Assembly: GCF_023243075.1 (NCBI RefSeq)
Contig: NZ_JALKFZ020000140.1
Span: 109,758 to 173,757, forward strand
Source of the DNA: Frankia sp. AiPa1
GTDB lineage: Bacteria > Actinomycetota > Actinomycetes > Frankiales > Frankiaceae
DNA: 64,000 bases
Direction: 5' to 3'
Shown: piece by piece, positions 26,899 through 35,728 of the stretch
Layout of the letters: every line of letters begins with the position of its first letter
How positions within the stretch are numbered: the stretch's first letter is position 1
Notes under the pieces: generated by a model
What the model saw: only the letters and a program-made list of their open reading frames with translations
Database searches by the model: none
What the model was told of the DNA's origin: nothing
Made by a program: the position numbers and the translations under genes

Positions 26899-28496
26899 GA
26901 CAACCACGCGTCGTAGAAGTTCAGGCTGGCATTGGCGTTGAACCGCAGATCATGCACCTTGTCCGACGCGGCGACGACCTCGGCCAGCTCGGTGATCGGA
27001 ATGTCGTGTGCGTCGGTGACGAGCAGGCGCTGTGCGATGGCCGCATCCCGGTTACGCACCGCGGTGTCCACTGAGGCGGCCTGCCCGTTCAGCGCCGCGG
27101 TCAGTGGATCCGCCGAGGCGCCGGTGATCGTGAACCCGGCGAACAGCGTGCGCAGCACATCCGGATCAGCTCGGGCGGAGTTCCCGAGGAAGAAGTCGTA
27201 GTTGCCGGCGGCGAACTGTGCCTGCAGTTCCGAGATCGACAGCTGCCGCAGCCGCAGGTCGACGCCCACCGCGTGCAGTTGTTGCTGGATCAGCTCCAGG
27301 CTGCGGGGCAGGCCGAAAATGACGTCAAGGGTGAGCCGCTGCCCGCCACGCACCCGGATGCCGTCCGGGCCGGGCTTCCAGCCGGCGGCGTCGAGAAGCG
27401 CGCGTGCGCTGGCCGGATCGCGGGCGAGGTCCCGGCCGAGATCGGTGTATCCCGGGGTGGTCGACGACAGAACACTGGTGGCCGGCTTGTACTGCGGCGT
27501 GTACAGCGTGGCGATGATGTCCTGGCGGTCGATCGCCCTGGAGATCGCCACCCGGATGTCGCGGTTCGCCAGGGTGGGCCGTTTCTCGTTCGGCCACAGG
27601 CTCAGCACGACACCCGGATCGGTCCGGCTGAGTACCGAGAACCCGCCTGCCCGCACTCGCGGCTCGTCCTGCGGGGTGACGTTGCTGATCACATCGAACT
27701 GGTGGGACAGCAGACTGCCGGTTCGGGTGGTCTCGTTCGTGACGATCGCGATTCGGACCTGGTCGAGTCGGGCGGGACCCTGGTGACCGGCGGAGCTCGG
27801 CGCCCACGCGTAGCCTGCCCGCCGTTTGATGACAATCTGCTGGTTGGGGGTGTAGCTGTCGACGACGAACGGCCCGGTTCCGACGATCTTGCCGGCGCAG
27901 CGCTCCCCGGCCGGCCTGGCCAGTGAGGCCGCCGACTCGATCGCCAGCGCAGGTGTCGCGGTGGCCTGGAGGAACTGGGCGTTGGGTCGGTTGAACGTGA
28001 TCGTCACTGTCCGTGGGTCCGGGGTGTCGACCGATGTCAACGCGGCCAGATAGGCGCCGGCGTGGCTCGCGGTCGCGCCCAGCCGGCGGATCGCGTTGAG
28101 ATTCTGCGCCACCACGGTGGAGGTCAGCGCGGATCCATCACTGAACGTGACATTGGGCCGGAGATGGAAGGTGAAGGAGGTGGCGTCCCCCCGTACCTCC
28201 CAGGACGCCGCCAACGATGCGACGACGGCGCCCGTGTTCGGGTTCTGGGCGGTCAGCGATTCCACCACGCCAAGGTCCGGCCCCTCGCCGGCCTGCTGTG
28301 GGTCCAGACAGGTCGGCGAGTAGAACAGCGCGTACCGCAGTGTTCCGCCCTGCCGGGAGGGACCGGCCGCTGATCCGCCGACAGATTGTGAGCGTGCATG
28401 ACCGGAGGAGCACGCCGCGAGCACGACCACGGCCGCAGTGACAACGGCTGCGAGCGCCGCACCTGTACGTGGTCGTCGGCGGACTGGGCGGGACAT
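26895..28496 (-). CDS. Lipoprotein solute-binding protein of the peptide-type ABC importer
   Basis: The 533-residue protein starts with a lipoprotein signal peptide; the lipobox LAAC places the lipidated Cys at residue 29. The rest is an SBP_bac_5 fold (GGTLRYALFYSPTCLDPQ, ATSFTFHLRPNVTFSDGSALTSTVV). These proteins bind di-/oligopeptides, nickel complexes or small natural products outside the membrane. With the three genes that follow it forms a complete importer. Inside a polyketide cluster such a system could take up a precursor, a signal or a metal, or be an unrelated insertion; sequence alone does not decide. The gene starts 38 bp after the SnoaL-like gene. Confidence 0.9.
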   Translation of the reverse strand: MSRPVRRRPRTGAALAAVVTAAVVVLAACSSGHARSQSVGGSAAGPSRQGGTLRYALFYSPTCLDPQQAGEGPDLGVVESLTAQNPNTGAVVASLAASWEVRGDATSFTFHLRPNVTFSDGSALTSTVVAQNLNAIRRLGATASHAGAYLAALTSVDTPDPRTVTITFNRPNAQFLQATATPALAIESAASLARPAGERCAGKIVGTGPFVVDSYTPNQQIVIKRRAGYAWAPSSAGHQGPARLDQVRIAIVTNETTRTGSLLSHQFDVISNVTPQDEPRVRAGGFSVLSRTDPGVVLSLWPNEKRPTLANRDIRVAISRAIDRQDIIATLYTPQYKPATSVLSSTTPGYTDLGRDLARDPASARALLDAAGWKPGPDGIRVRGGQRLTLDVIFGLPRSLELIQQQLHAVGVDLRLRQLSISELQAQFAAGNYDFFLGNSARADPDVLRTLFAGFTITGASADPLTAALNGQAASVDTAVRNRDAAIAQRLLVTDAHDIPITELAEVVAASDKVHDLRFNANASLNFYDAWLS

Positions 28497-28534
28497 GCGC
28501 TCTCCTTTGTCGGGCAGGCAAGGGCGTCGCGGGC

Positions 28535-29113
28535 TCAGGCCGGACCGGCGCCGGCCCCCGCACCCGCCCTGGCCGGTCGTGCTGAGGCTGCGCCAGGTGC
28601 GGGGTCTGCGGGGTCTGCGGGGTCTGCGGGGTCTGCGGGGTCTGCGGGGTCTGCGGGGTCTGCGGGGTTCACCGGGGACAGCAGCAGGTCGTCCCGGTGA
28701 ATCCGCCGCGACCGGGTGCGCAGGTCGCCGTCCGCAGTGACGACGAGAACGTCGTCGACGAGGCAGGTCGGCTGGAGGCTCACCGAGCCGTCCGCGGCGG
28801 TCAGGGTCAGCAGCGCGTAATAGGACACGCGCAGCTCATCGTCGGCGGTCGGTTCGATCAGCAGCTTGTCGAACCAGTGGCGGGGGACGACGCCGGTGTG
28901 CCGGGCGAAGTTCGCCCGCAGCGTGGCGGCGATCTCGGCCGGTCCTGTCGCGCTCGCGCCGCTGGAGGCGTGCCACATCAGCCCGTCCGCGGTGAAGGTG
29001 GAGGCGAAGCCCTCGACGTCGGCGGCGTCGAGTTGGCGGATCTGCCGGGCGTAGAAGTGCTGGACCTCGGCGTAGGCCGCGCCGCGGTCGTGAACGTCGA
29101 GCCTGGGCGTCAT
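28535..29113 (-). CDS. SnoaL-like (NTF2-fold) protein with ADP-tripeptide repeat tail
   Basis: The start at ATG 29113 has a GGGAGGT site; the longer open frame upstream lacks one. The 192-residue product has an NTF2/SnoaL-like fold of about 150 residues (FYARQIRQLDAADVEGFASTFTADGLMWH, IRRDDL-like end IHRDDLLLS). Members of this fold serve as polyketide cyclases, isomerases or hydroxylase partners. The C-terminal tail is a run of Ala-Asp-Pro units coded by a 9-bp tandem repeat, followed by an Ala/Gly-rich end. It is the first gene of the transporter operon and divergent from the metallo-beta-lactamase-fold gene. Confidence 0.8.
   Translation of the reverse strand: MTPRLDVHDRGAAYAEVQHFYARQIRQLDAADVEGFASTFTADGLMWHASSGASATGPAEIAATLRANFARHTGVVPRHWFDKLLIEPTADDELRVSYYALLTLTAADGSVSLQPTCLVDDVLVVTADGDLRTRSRRIHRDDLLLSPVNPADPADPADPADPADPADPADPAPGAASARPARAGAGAGAGPA
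28601..28663. repeat. 9-bp tandem repeat, seven perfect copies
   Basis: Seven exact head-to-tail copies of GGGGTCTGC, in frame, encoding the Asp-Pro-Ala repeats at the C-terminus of the SnoaL-like protein. Identity of all copies points to recent slippage or homogenisation. Confidence 0.95.
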
Positions 29114-29286
29114 GAGATACCTCCCGGGACGGTCGAGCGCTGAGCCCAACCCTGGGCGAGGCGACTGGAACCTCGCTGGAGGTTGGCTGCACCTGGTGGC
29201 TCGACGGTGTCTCCAGCCCGATTCCACCGGCCGCTGCGAGCCTTCCCTGTGTCTGGTGGTGCGCGGGCGACGAGCGGGAGGCCCAA

Positions 29287-30279
29287 GTGAACCGGAATGT
29301 CATAGTCAGCGGGGAGTCCGGTGGCGCCGAGCGCGGCGACCTGGCTGCCGCAGCGGCTGGTCTGGCTGGTTCCGGGCGGTTGGCCGCACGCCTGGAGCAG
29401 GTGGCGGACGGGGTGTACGCCTACGTGCAGCCACCCGGCGGATGGTGCGTCAACAACGCCGGCATCGTGGTGGACGGCGGCCAGTGCGCTGTGGTGGACA
29501 CTGCGGCGACCAGGGCTCGTGCCGACGGTCTGCGCGCCGCGCTCCGCACCCTCCACCCGGCAGAACCGGCCCTGCTGGTCAACACCCACCACCACAGCGA
29601 CCACACCTTCGGCAACGTGGTGTTCTCTCCGGAGACGCTCGTCGTCGCGAACGAGCGAACCCGGACCCAGATCATCGAAAACGACCTGCATCTGCAGCAG
29701 TTGTGGCCGGACGTGCAGTGGGGCGAGGTCGGGGTGCGTCCTCCGACGCTCACCTTCGACGAGGCGCTGACCGTCCGGGTCGGCGGGCTGCGGCTGGAAC
29801 TGTTCAGCGTCGGCCCCGCCCACACCGTGGCCGATCTGGTGATCTGGATTCCGGATCGGCGGGTGCTCTTCGCCGGGGATGTGGCGCTCTCCCAGGTGAC
29901 GCCGTTCACCCTGATGGGCTCGGTCGATGGTTCGCTGGCGGCCCTGGAGCGGCTGCGCCGGCTGGAGCCCGACGTCGTGGTTCCCGGCCATGGTCCGGTG
30001 GCAGGGCCCGAGGTCCTCGACGCCAACATCGCGTACTTCCGGTGGGTGGCCGAGCTCGTCCACGCCGGGGAACGCGACCGGCGCAGCGCACTGGACATCG
30101 CTCGCCACGCGGAGCCAGGCCCGTTCCGGACCTGGCTGGACGGAGAGCGGCTGGTCGCGAACGTCCGGCGTGGCCTCGCCGAGGCGGCGGGGGCGGCACC
30201 CGGCGAGCCGCTCGACATCGGTGCGGCGTTCGCGGAGATCATCGCTTTCAACGGCTCGCTGCCGACCTGCCACGCGTAG
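29287..30279 (+). CDS. Metallo-beta-lactamase-fold protein, ActIV-like second-ring cyclase/thioesterase candidate
   Basis: The 330-residue protein starts at GTG 29287 after GGGAGG. It has the zinc-binding motif THHHSDH, a later His in GPAHTVADLV, the Asp in LFAGDVAL and the final His in VPGHGPV, so both metal sites are complete. In actinorhodin synthesis ActIV, a member of this superfamily, closes the second ring and releases the chain from the ACP. This gene stands where such an enzyme is needed, as no other second cyclase is evident. Generic hydrolases of the same fold are an alternative. Confidence 0.75.
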   Translation: MNRNVIVSGESGGAERGDLAAAAAGLAGSGRLAARLEQVADGVYAYVQPPGGWCVNNAGIVVDGGQCAVVDTAATRARADGLRAALRTLHPAEPALLVNTHHHSDHTFGNVVFSPETLVVANERTRTQIIENDLHLQQLWPDVQWGEVGVRPPTLTFDEALTVRVGGLRLELFSVGPAHTVADLVIWIPDRRVLFAGDVALSQVTPFTLMGSVDGSLAALERLRRLEPDVVVPGHGPVAGPEVLDANIAYFRWVAELVHAGERDRRSALDIARHAEPGPFRTWLDGERLVANVRRGLAEAAGAAPGEPLDIGAAFAEIIAFNGSLPTCHA

Positions 30280-30943
30280 CCAGACCGGGCCTTCGTGCCG
30301 CCGGTCAATGACGCTGCCAATTCATTGCCAGGAGACGAGCGTAGCCGTCTAGGTGTGTCCGCTCTTTGGCGCCGGGCGGGCACCAAACGCCGAGTGTAGG
30401 CCTATGCGGCCTGCGTGGCGGACAATCTGCCCGACTTTGGTTGACATCCCGCTGTACGGAATCTACTGTCGAACGTATGGGCGGCCGCGTACATCCGAAA
30501 CACGCGCAACCGAAACGCGTGCAACCGAAAATTGTGCGGGCGGAGTGCGTACGGCTGGTTCGTCGAGCATTTATCGATTTCAGTCGGATCTCGAGTGCGC
30601 TCTGTAGGCCGGCTGCACTGCTCTGGTAGCGATGAATGTCCGCGAGAGCGGGTGGTCGGGCCTGGCCTGTCGATCGACTTCTTCGTGGAGATGTCAGTCG
30701 GGGCGCCGGCATGCGATGAGCGGGCGTTTGGAGCTGTGCGGCGAAGCCCCGCCCACGGTGCGCCATCCCGGGCTCGCCGCGGCCGCCGGAGTATGTCCAT
30801 CATCGCGCTGAGGTCGCAGCGGAGGTGCAGCGCGACGTGGTCTGGGGGTTAACGATGATTCTTGATAGGCAATTTACGGCAGGCAGTCATTCCTTTCCGA
30901 ACCACACGTCTGACCGCGTGCATGAAGAGAGGGTTCCTGGTCG
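30280..30943. other. 664-bp noncoding region upstream of the SARP regulator
   Basis: No convincing gene on either strand. Base composition is more AT-rich than the flanks, notably 30420-30600 and 30850-30900 (TTGATAGGCAATTTACGG). It contains three imperfect 15-bp direct repeats at 30492-30536. It very likely carries the SARP promoter and operator sequences. Confidence 0.6.
30492..30536. repeat. Three imperfect 15-bp direct repeats with core CCGAAA
   Basis: Units at 30492-30506, 30507-30521 and 30522-30536 share CAACCGAAA (CATCCGAAA in the first). They lie about 410 bp upstream of the SARP gene. A regulator site is possible. Confidence 0.55.
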
Positions 30944-31834
30944 ATGGTCACCTATGAGGTACTCGGCCCGCTGGGTGTGATGGATGACGGCCGGTCCTTC
31001 ACACCGAGCGCGCCGAAGCAACGGCAGCTTCTCGCGTTCTTCCTGCTGAACGCGAACACGGTGGTGTCCGCGGACGCATGTATCAGCGAGCTGTGGGAGG
31101 ACGAGCCGCCCAGCAGCGCCTCGTCCACACTGCAGACGTACATCCTGCAACTGCGGCGCCTGCTGGCATCGTTGCCGTCGATCGGCTCCGTGCCCGATGC
31201 AAAGGAGTTGCTCATGACCCGGTCACGGGGGTATCTCCTGCGAGTCTCGCCCGCGCAGTTGGACGTCGACGAGTTCAACCGGGCCTGTGCCAGCGGCCGG
31301 GCCGCGCTTGCCCGCCGCGACAACGGCTGTGCCGCGCTGTTCTATCGCCGTGCCCTGGCGGTCTGGCAGGGAGAGCCCTTGGCCGATGTCCAGGCCGGGC
31401 CCCGGCTGCGAGCCTGGATCGCCGGCCTGCAGGAGCGTCACCTCAGCGCGCTCGAGCAGCGCATCGAGGCTGAGCTGCGGCTGGGAATGCATCATGAGCT
31501 CATCGCCGAGCTCACCGCGCTCGTCGCCGCACATCCCACCCACGAGAACCTGCACGCCCAGGTGATGGTCGCGCTGTATCGCTGCGGCCGGCAGGCGCAC
31601 GCGCTGCAGGTGGTAGCCCGACTGCGCGAGGTACTCACGACGGAGCTGGGGATCGAGCCATCCGCACGGATGCGGCGACTTCACCAGGCGCTGCTGGCCT
31701 GTGACCCCCGCCTCGACGCGCCGGTGGAGGTCCCCGAGGCGGTGCTGTCGCTCGATCTGCTCAGCGAGCGGCGTGGGGGGTTCGCCTCCGCCCTTCCCGG
31801 CTACGCGAAGTGCCTGGAAGGCTCGACGATCTGA
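30944..31834 (+). CDS. SARP-family transcriptional activator
   Basis: The 296-residue protein has the two-domain layout of Streptomyces antibiotic regulatory proteins. An N-terminal OmpR-like winged helix (residues 1-95: VLGPLGVMDDG, PKQRQLLAFFLLNANTVVSADACISELW) is followed by a bacterial transcriptional activation domain of helical repeats (about 100-245: LDVDEFNRACASGRAALARRDN, LREVLTTELGIEPSARMRRLHQ). The C-terminal 45 residues are extra. Such proteins bind direct repeats near the -35 region and switch on polyketide genes. It is the probable cluster-specific activator. It ends 87 bp before the convergent exporter gene. Confidence 0.92.
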   Translation: MVTYEVLGPLGVMDDGRSFTPSAPKQRQLLAFFLLNANTVVSADACISELWEDEPPSSASSTLQTYILQLRRLLASLPSIGSVPDAKELLMTRSRGYLLRVSPAQLDVDEFNRACASGRAALARRDNGCAALFYRRALAVWQGEPLADVQAGPRLRAWIAGLQERHLSALEQRIEAELRLGMHHELIAELTALVAAHPTHENLHAQVMVALYRCGRQAHALQVVARLREVLTTELGIEPSARMRRLHQALLACDPRLDAPVEVPEAVLSLDLLSERRGGFASALPGYAKCLEGSTI

Positions 31835-31879
31835 CGTCGTCCAGGCGTCGCGGCATGGCACGGGTCCGGATCGCCAGGC

Positions 31880-31907
31880 CGCGACGCGTGGGTCAGGACG
31901 CGTCGCG
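31880..31907. terminator. Bidirectional hairpin between convergent SARP and exporter genes
   Basis: A perfect 10-bp stem (CGCGACGCGT / ACGCGTCGCG) with an 8-nt loop lies in the 87-bp gap between the convergent stops. No T tract follows. Its position suits termination of both transcripts. Confidence 0.65.
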
Positions 31908-31921
31908 TACCCGGACACATC

Positions 31922-33568
31922 TCAGGAAGCGTCAGGTCGTGGGCGGCCCGGCGCGAAAATGGCGGGAATCACGGCAACGGCCGGTATGGCCGCGGCGATG
32001 GCGAGCGCCAGTGCGTAACCGGATGCCTGAGCGTGGGCGGGCGAACCAGCGGTGTGGGTGATCCGGGTGGTGGCGAGGCTCGCCAGCACGGCGAGACCAA
32101 GCGCGCCCCCCAACTGCCGGGTGGCGTTGATCAGCCCGGAGGCCAGACCGGCCTGGTTCATCGGCAGTCCCGCGGTGCCCGCCATGGTGGCGGAGGCCAT
32201 GACCGCACCCTGGCCGATGCCAACCAGGATTGTCGGGCCGAGAATCCCACCGACGAAGGACGAGTGCTCGTCGAGGAACGCCAGCCAGCCCAGGCCGCCC
32301 GCGGTGAGCACCAGGCCCGCCCGCAGCAGCGTTCCCGGCCCAAGCCTGGCCAGCAGTCGGGCCGTGCCCCGCGCGGACACCATCAGCGCCGCCGCGAGCG
32401 GCAGATACGCCAGGCCCGCCCGGATCGGGCTGTAGCCGAGTACCTGCTGGAGGAACAGGGTCAGGAAATAGAACATGGCGAACAGCGCGGCGCCGCTAGC
32501 GAACACGATGAGGTTCGCGGTCACCACCGATCGATGCCGGAAAATTCCCAACGGGAGTAGCGGTTCGGTCGCGAACCGGGCCTGGTCCACGAGAAACAGC
32601 CCGAGGATGACCACCCCGACCGCCAGCCCGCCGATGGTCCGCGTGGAGGCCCAGCCGTGCTGCTGCGCCCCGACAATGCCGTAGACCAGGGCCATCACGC
32701 CGAGGGTCGCGGACAGCCCGCCCCAAAGATCCAGCGTTCGCTCCCGCCGGAGCCCGGGAAGCTCGGTGATGGCACGCGCCGCGAGCAGCAGCAGCACGAC
32801 CCCGATCGGCACGTTGATGAACAGAATCCATCGCCAGGACAGCCATTCGGTCAGCACCCCGCCGGCCAGAGCACCGACCGCTCCACCCGCGCCGACGACG
32901 GCGCCCCAGATGCCGAACGCCCGAGTTCTGGCCTTCGTGGTGGTGAACGTCGTGGCCAGAACGGTGAGCGTGGCCGGCGCGACCACCGCGGCGCCGAGGC
33001 CCTGCACCGCCCGGGCGATCACGAGCATCACCGCTGACGTGGACGATCCACCGAGCAGGCTCGCCGCGGTGAACACGGTGATCCCGATCAGGAACGTGCG
33101 GCGCCGGCCGAACAGGTCGGCAAGCCGGCCGCCCGAGAGCAGGAACCCGGCGAACGCGATCGTGTAGGCGTTGATGACCCACTGCAGACTCGAGGCATCG
33201 AACCCGAGACTGCTGCGGATCGTCGGCAGCGCCACGTTCACGATCGAGACATCGAGCACGACCATGAACTGGGCGGCGCAGCAGACCGCCAGGATCAGTC
33301 CGCCCATCGGCGGGGAACCCGGCGGTTCCTCGGGATTCGGATCAGTGGTCGCGGCGGGCGCCGACCCGGCCGGCCGCTCACCCCCCGCCGGCGGGCCGGC
33401 GCCCGCCGCGCCCGATGGCCGACCGGTCTGCCCCGCGGGGGTGTCGACGGCCTGGGAGTCCACGGCCCGCGTGTTGACCGCCTGGGTTCTCGCGGTCTGG
33501 CCGGTTCGGGCATCCACGGACCCACCCGGCGGTGCGGGCGGCTGCGTGCGGTCAACCTGTGACGACAT
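31922..33568 (-). CDS. MFS drug exporter, DHA2 (14-helix) family
   Basis: The 548-residue protein has about 90 hydrophilic N-terminal residues rich in Thr/Ala/Pro, then a 14-helix transporter. The first helix region is QFMVVLDVSIVNVALPTIRSSLG, the typical DHA2 motif, and GGRLADLFGRRRTFLIG is the conserved loop 2-3. Such pumps expel aromatic polyketides by proton antiport and often give self-resistance. It is divergent from a TetR gene across 93 bp with a palindrome, the classical autoregulated resistance pair. The ATG has a GAGGAG site. Confidence 0.92.
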   Translation of the reverse strand: MSSQVDRTQPPAPPGGSVDARTGQTARTQAVNTRAVDSQAVDTPAGQTGRPSGAAGAGPPAGGERPAGSAPAATTDPNPEEPPGSPPMGGLILAVCCAAQFMVVLDVSIVNVALPTIRSSLGFDASSLQWVINAYTIAFAGFLLSGGRLADLFGRRRTFLIGITVFTAASLLGGSSTSAVMLVIARAVQGLGAAVVAPATLTVLATTFTTTKARTRAFGIWGAVVGAGGAVGALAGGVLTEWLSWRWILFINVPIGVVLLLLAARAITELPGLRRERTLDLWGGLSATLGVMALVYGIVGAQQHGWASTRTIGGLAVGVVILGLFLVDQARFATEPLLPLGIFRHRSVVTANLIVFASGAALFAMFYFLTLFLQQVLGYSPIRAGLAYLPLAAALMVSARGTARLLARLGPGTLLRAGLVLTAGGLGWLAFLDEHSSFVGGILGPTILVGIGQGAVMASATMAGTAGLPMNQAGLASGLINATRQLGGALGLAVLASLATTRITHTAGSPAHAQASGYALALAIAAAIPAVAVIPAIFAPGRPRPDAS

Positions 33569-33589
33569 GCCTGCTCCTCGCGACTATTG

Positions 33590-33617
33590 AATCGGATCGG
33601 AGCATACCGTTCCGATT
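33590..33617. promoter_or_regulatory. Palindromic operator between exporter and TetR genes
   Basis: Arms AATCGGATCGG (33590-33600) and CCGTTCCGATT (33607-33617) pair at ten of eleven positions around a 6-nt centre AGCATA. It lies 22 bp from the exporter start and 44 bp from the TetR start. Size and place fit a TetR dimer site controlling both genes. Confidence 0.8.
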
Positions 33618-33661
33618 GAAAGTTGTCGAACGGACTGCTCCGCTCCCCGTAAACTCCAGGT

Positions 33662-34417
33662 GTGGCTACCGAGAGGACCAAGACCTCGACGACCAGATCC
33701 GACCGCAGCGGTCGCCGGGCGCAGGCCGAGCGCAACGACGTGTCGGTGCTGGCCGCGGCACGCGACGTGTTCATCGAGCTCGGATGGGACGCGCCCGTCT
33801 CCGCCGTGGCCGCGCGGGCCGGCGTCGGCATGGGCAGCATCTACCGCCGCTACCCGAGCAAGACCGATCTGCTGCGGGCGATGTGCCTCGGGGCGATGGA
33901 CCGGGCCGCCGAGGAGGCGCGGGACGCCCTGGCCGGCGAGCCGGACGGATGGCAGGCGCTGCGGCGCTTCATGCGTCGCATGGTCGAGGCCCGTTCGTGC
34001 GCCCTGTTCGTCCTGATCGGCAACTCGGCGACGGTCGGCGGTGAGATCGAGGACGGCGCGACCGACCTGCGCGGCGCCATCGACGAGCTGGTCGCCGCCG
34101 CCCACGACTGCGGTGCGTTGCGCCCCGAGGTGGTCGCGACGGACATCTACCTGCTGCTGGCGCACCTGCGCTCGACGCCGGACAGCACGCCCGAGCGGGC
34201 CGAGCAGTTGCAGCTGCGCTACCTCGACGTGGTCCTGCAGGGCATCGCGGCCCCCGGCACCCAACCGCGGGCCACCCTCGCCGGCCCGCCTCCGTCCTGG
34301 GCGGAGGTCGTCTTCGCGGATGCGCCGGACCTGCATCCTGGCGGAGCAGCAGGATCGACACCGGCGTCCGACCCCTCGGGCTCGGCCTCGACGAGAACGC
34401 CACGCCGGTCAGGCTGA
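33662..34417 (+). CDS. TetR-family repressor, probable regulator of the adjacent exporter
   Basis: The 251-residue protein starts at GTG 33662. Its N-terminal helix-turn-helix is clear: VLAAARDVFIELGWDAPVSAVAARAGVGMGSIYRRYPSKTD in pieces around residues 30-70. The C-terminal ligand domain (to about 200) is followed by a Pro/Ser-rich tail of some 45 residues not usual for the family. The likely ligand is the cluster product or a late intermediate, with release of the exporter gene on binding. It is followed closely by the flavin monooxygenase operon on the same strand. Confidence 0.9.
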   Translation: MATERTKTSTTRSDRSGRRAQAERNDVSVLAAARDVFIELGWDAPVSAVAARAGVGMGSIYRRYPSKTDLLRAMCLGAMDRAAEEARDALAGEPDGWQALRRFMRRMVEARSCALFVLIGNSATVGGEIEDGATDLRGAIDELVAAAHDCGALRPEVVATDIYLLLAHLRSTPDSTPERAEQLQLRYLDVVLQGIAAPGTQPRATLAGPPPSWAEVVFADAPDLHPGGAAGSTPASDPSGSASTRTPRRSG

Positions 34418-34519
34418 GCGGCCCTCCACCCCGTCTCAAGCGCACCGCGTGACGCTGGGATGCGACCGGTCCCCGGGATCGACCGGGACCCATATCCACT
34501 CGGCCTTCGGGAGGCGCGG

Positions 34520-35719
34520 ATGGCACCCGCAACCACGGCGTCGGCCGGCTCCACGCCGGTGACGGATCGGTCCGGGCCAGCCGCTGGGCCGAACCCGGTC
34601 ACCCCGCCGCGGGCTTCGACGATCGACGCGGCGGCCGCGCGGACGGTCGCCGCCGCGCACGCCCGGTCCAGTGACGAGCAGGGGTCCGTGCGTGCCGAGG
34701 TACTGGCGGCGATCCAGACGGCCGGGTACGTCCGCCATCTGGTGCCCGCGCGCTGGGGCGGGCGGGCAGGCGGGTTCGCCGAGCTGACCCGAGCGGTCGA
34801 TGAGCTCGGCCAGGCCTGTACCTCGGCGGCGTGGCTTGCGTCCCTGTTCGCCTACTCGGCCCGGCTGGGTGCCTTCCTGCCCGCCGACGGGCAGGCCGAG
34901 CTGTGGGCGAACGGGCCGGACACCCTGGTCGCCGCCGCTCTGGTGCCGGGCGGAGCGGCCCGGGCGACTGCGGACGGCTGGCTGGTCAGCGGCTCCTGGC
35001 CCTATACGAGCGGCGTCGACCGGGCGGACTGGGCGCTGGTGTGCGTGCGGCCGCCGGACACCGAGGCCGGAGACGGCCCGCTGTTCGTCGCCGTGCCCCG
35101 GGGCGCGTTCTCGATCCAGAACACCTGGCGGACCCTGGGGATGCGGGCGACCGCCAGCCAGACGCTGATCCTCGACGAGGCTCCCGTGGCATCGCGTCTG
35201 ACGTTTCGCGGCGCCGCCGCGGCGGCTGGACGAAGCCCGCTCGATCCGGCCGCGCCGTTCGGTGTGCCGCTGCGTGCCATCAGCGGCCTCACCTTCGCCG
35301 CGCCGCTGCTCGGCGCGGCCCGCGGTGCCTTCGCCGACTTCCTTCGCGGTCGGCCCACGGGCGCACCCGCGCCGGTGTCGGTGGCCCGCGCCGCCGGTGA
35401 GATCGATGCCGCCGACCTGCTGCTGCGCCGGGTGGCGGACACCGCCGACCACCAGGAGCCGACTGCGGCCCTGATCGCGCGCGGCCTGCGGGACAGCGCC
35501 CTGGCCGCCACCTGTCTGGTCGACGCCGTCGATCGGCTGGCCGCCGCCGCCGGTACGGCGGGGCAGGATCCCGACCGTCCGCTGCAGCGGTTCTGGCGCG
35601 ACATCCACACCGCGTCCACCCACGTGGCGCTGCGTTTCGACCAGGCGGCGGCGAACTACCTCGACCTCCTCGGCCGGACGGCGGGGGCGGGTCTCGACCG
35701 GGCGGCCCAGACGACATAA
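34520..35719 (+). CDS. Group D flavin-dependent monooxygenase (acyl-CoA dehydrogenase fold, ActVA-ORF5-like)
   Basis: ATG 34520 is chosen because GGGAGG lies six bases upstream; the frame's first Met at 34460 has no such site. The 399-residue protein has the acyl-CoA dehydrogenase fold (VRHLVPARWGGRAGGFAELTRAVDELGQACTS region, SGSWPYTSGVDRADW, RTLGMRATASQTL). It lacks the dehydrogenase Glu context and resembles two-component hydroxylases such as ActVA-ORF5 and HsaA. These use reduced FMN supplied by a separate reductase to hydroxylate phenolic rings. No flavin reductase gene is evident next to it. It is the first of three coupled genes. Confidence 0.78.
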   Translation: MAPATTASAGSTPVTDRSGPAAGPNPVTPPRASTIDAAAARTVAAAHARSSDEQGSVRAEVLAAIQTAGYVRHLVPARWGGRAGGFAELTRAVDELGQACTSAAWLASLFAYSARLGAFLPADGQAELWANGPDTLVAAALVPGGAARATADGWLVSGSWPYTSGVDRADWALVCVRPPDTEAGDGPLFVAVPRGAFSIQNTWRTLGMRATASQTLILDEAPVASRLTFRGAAAAAGRSPLDPAAPFGVPLRAISGLTFAAPLLGAARGAFADFLRGRPTGAPAPVSVARAAGEIDAADLLLRRVADTADHQEPTAALIARGLRDSALAATCLVDAVDRLAAAAGTAGQDPDRPLQRFWRDIHTASTHVALRFDQAAANYLDLLGRTAGAGLDRAAQTT

Positions 35720-35728
35720 AGGAGCGCG

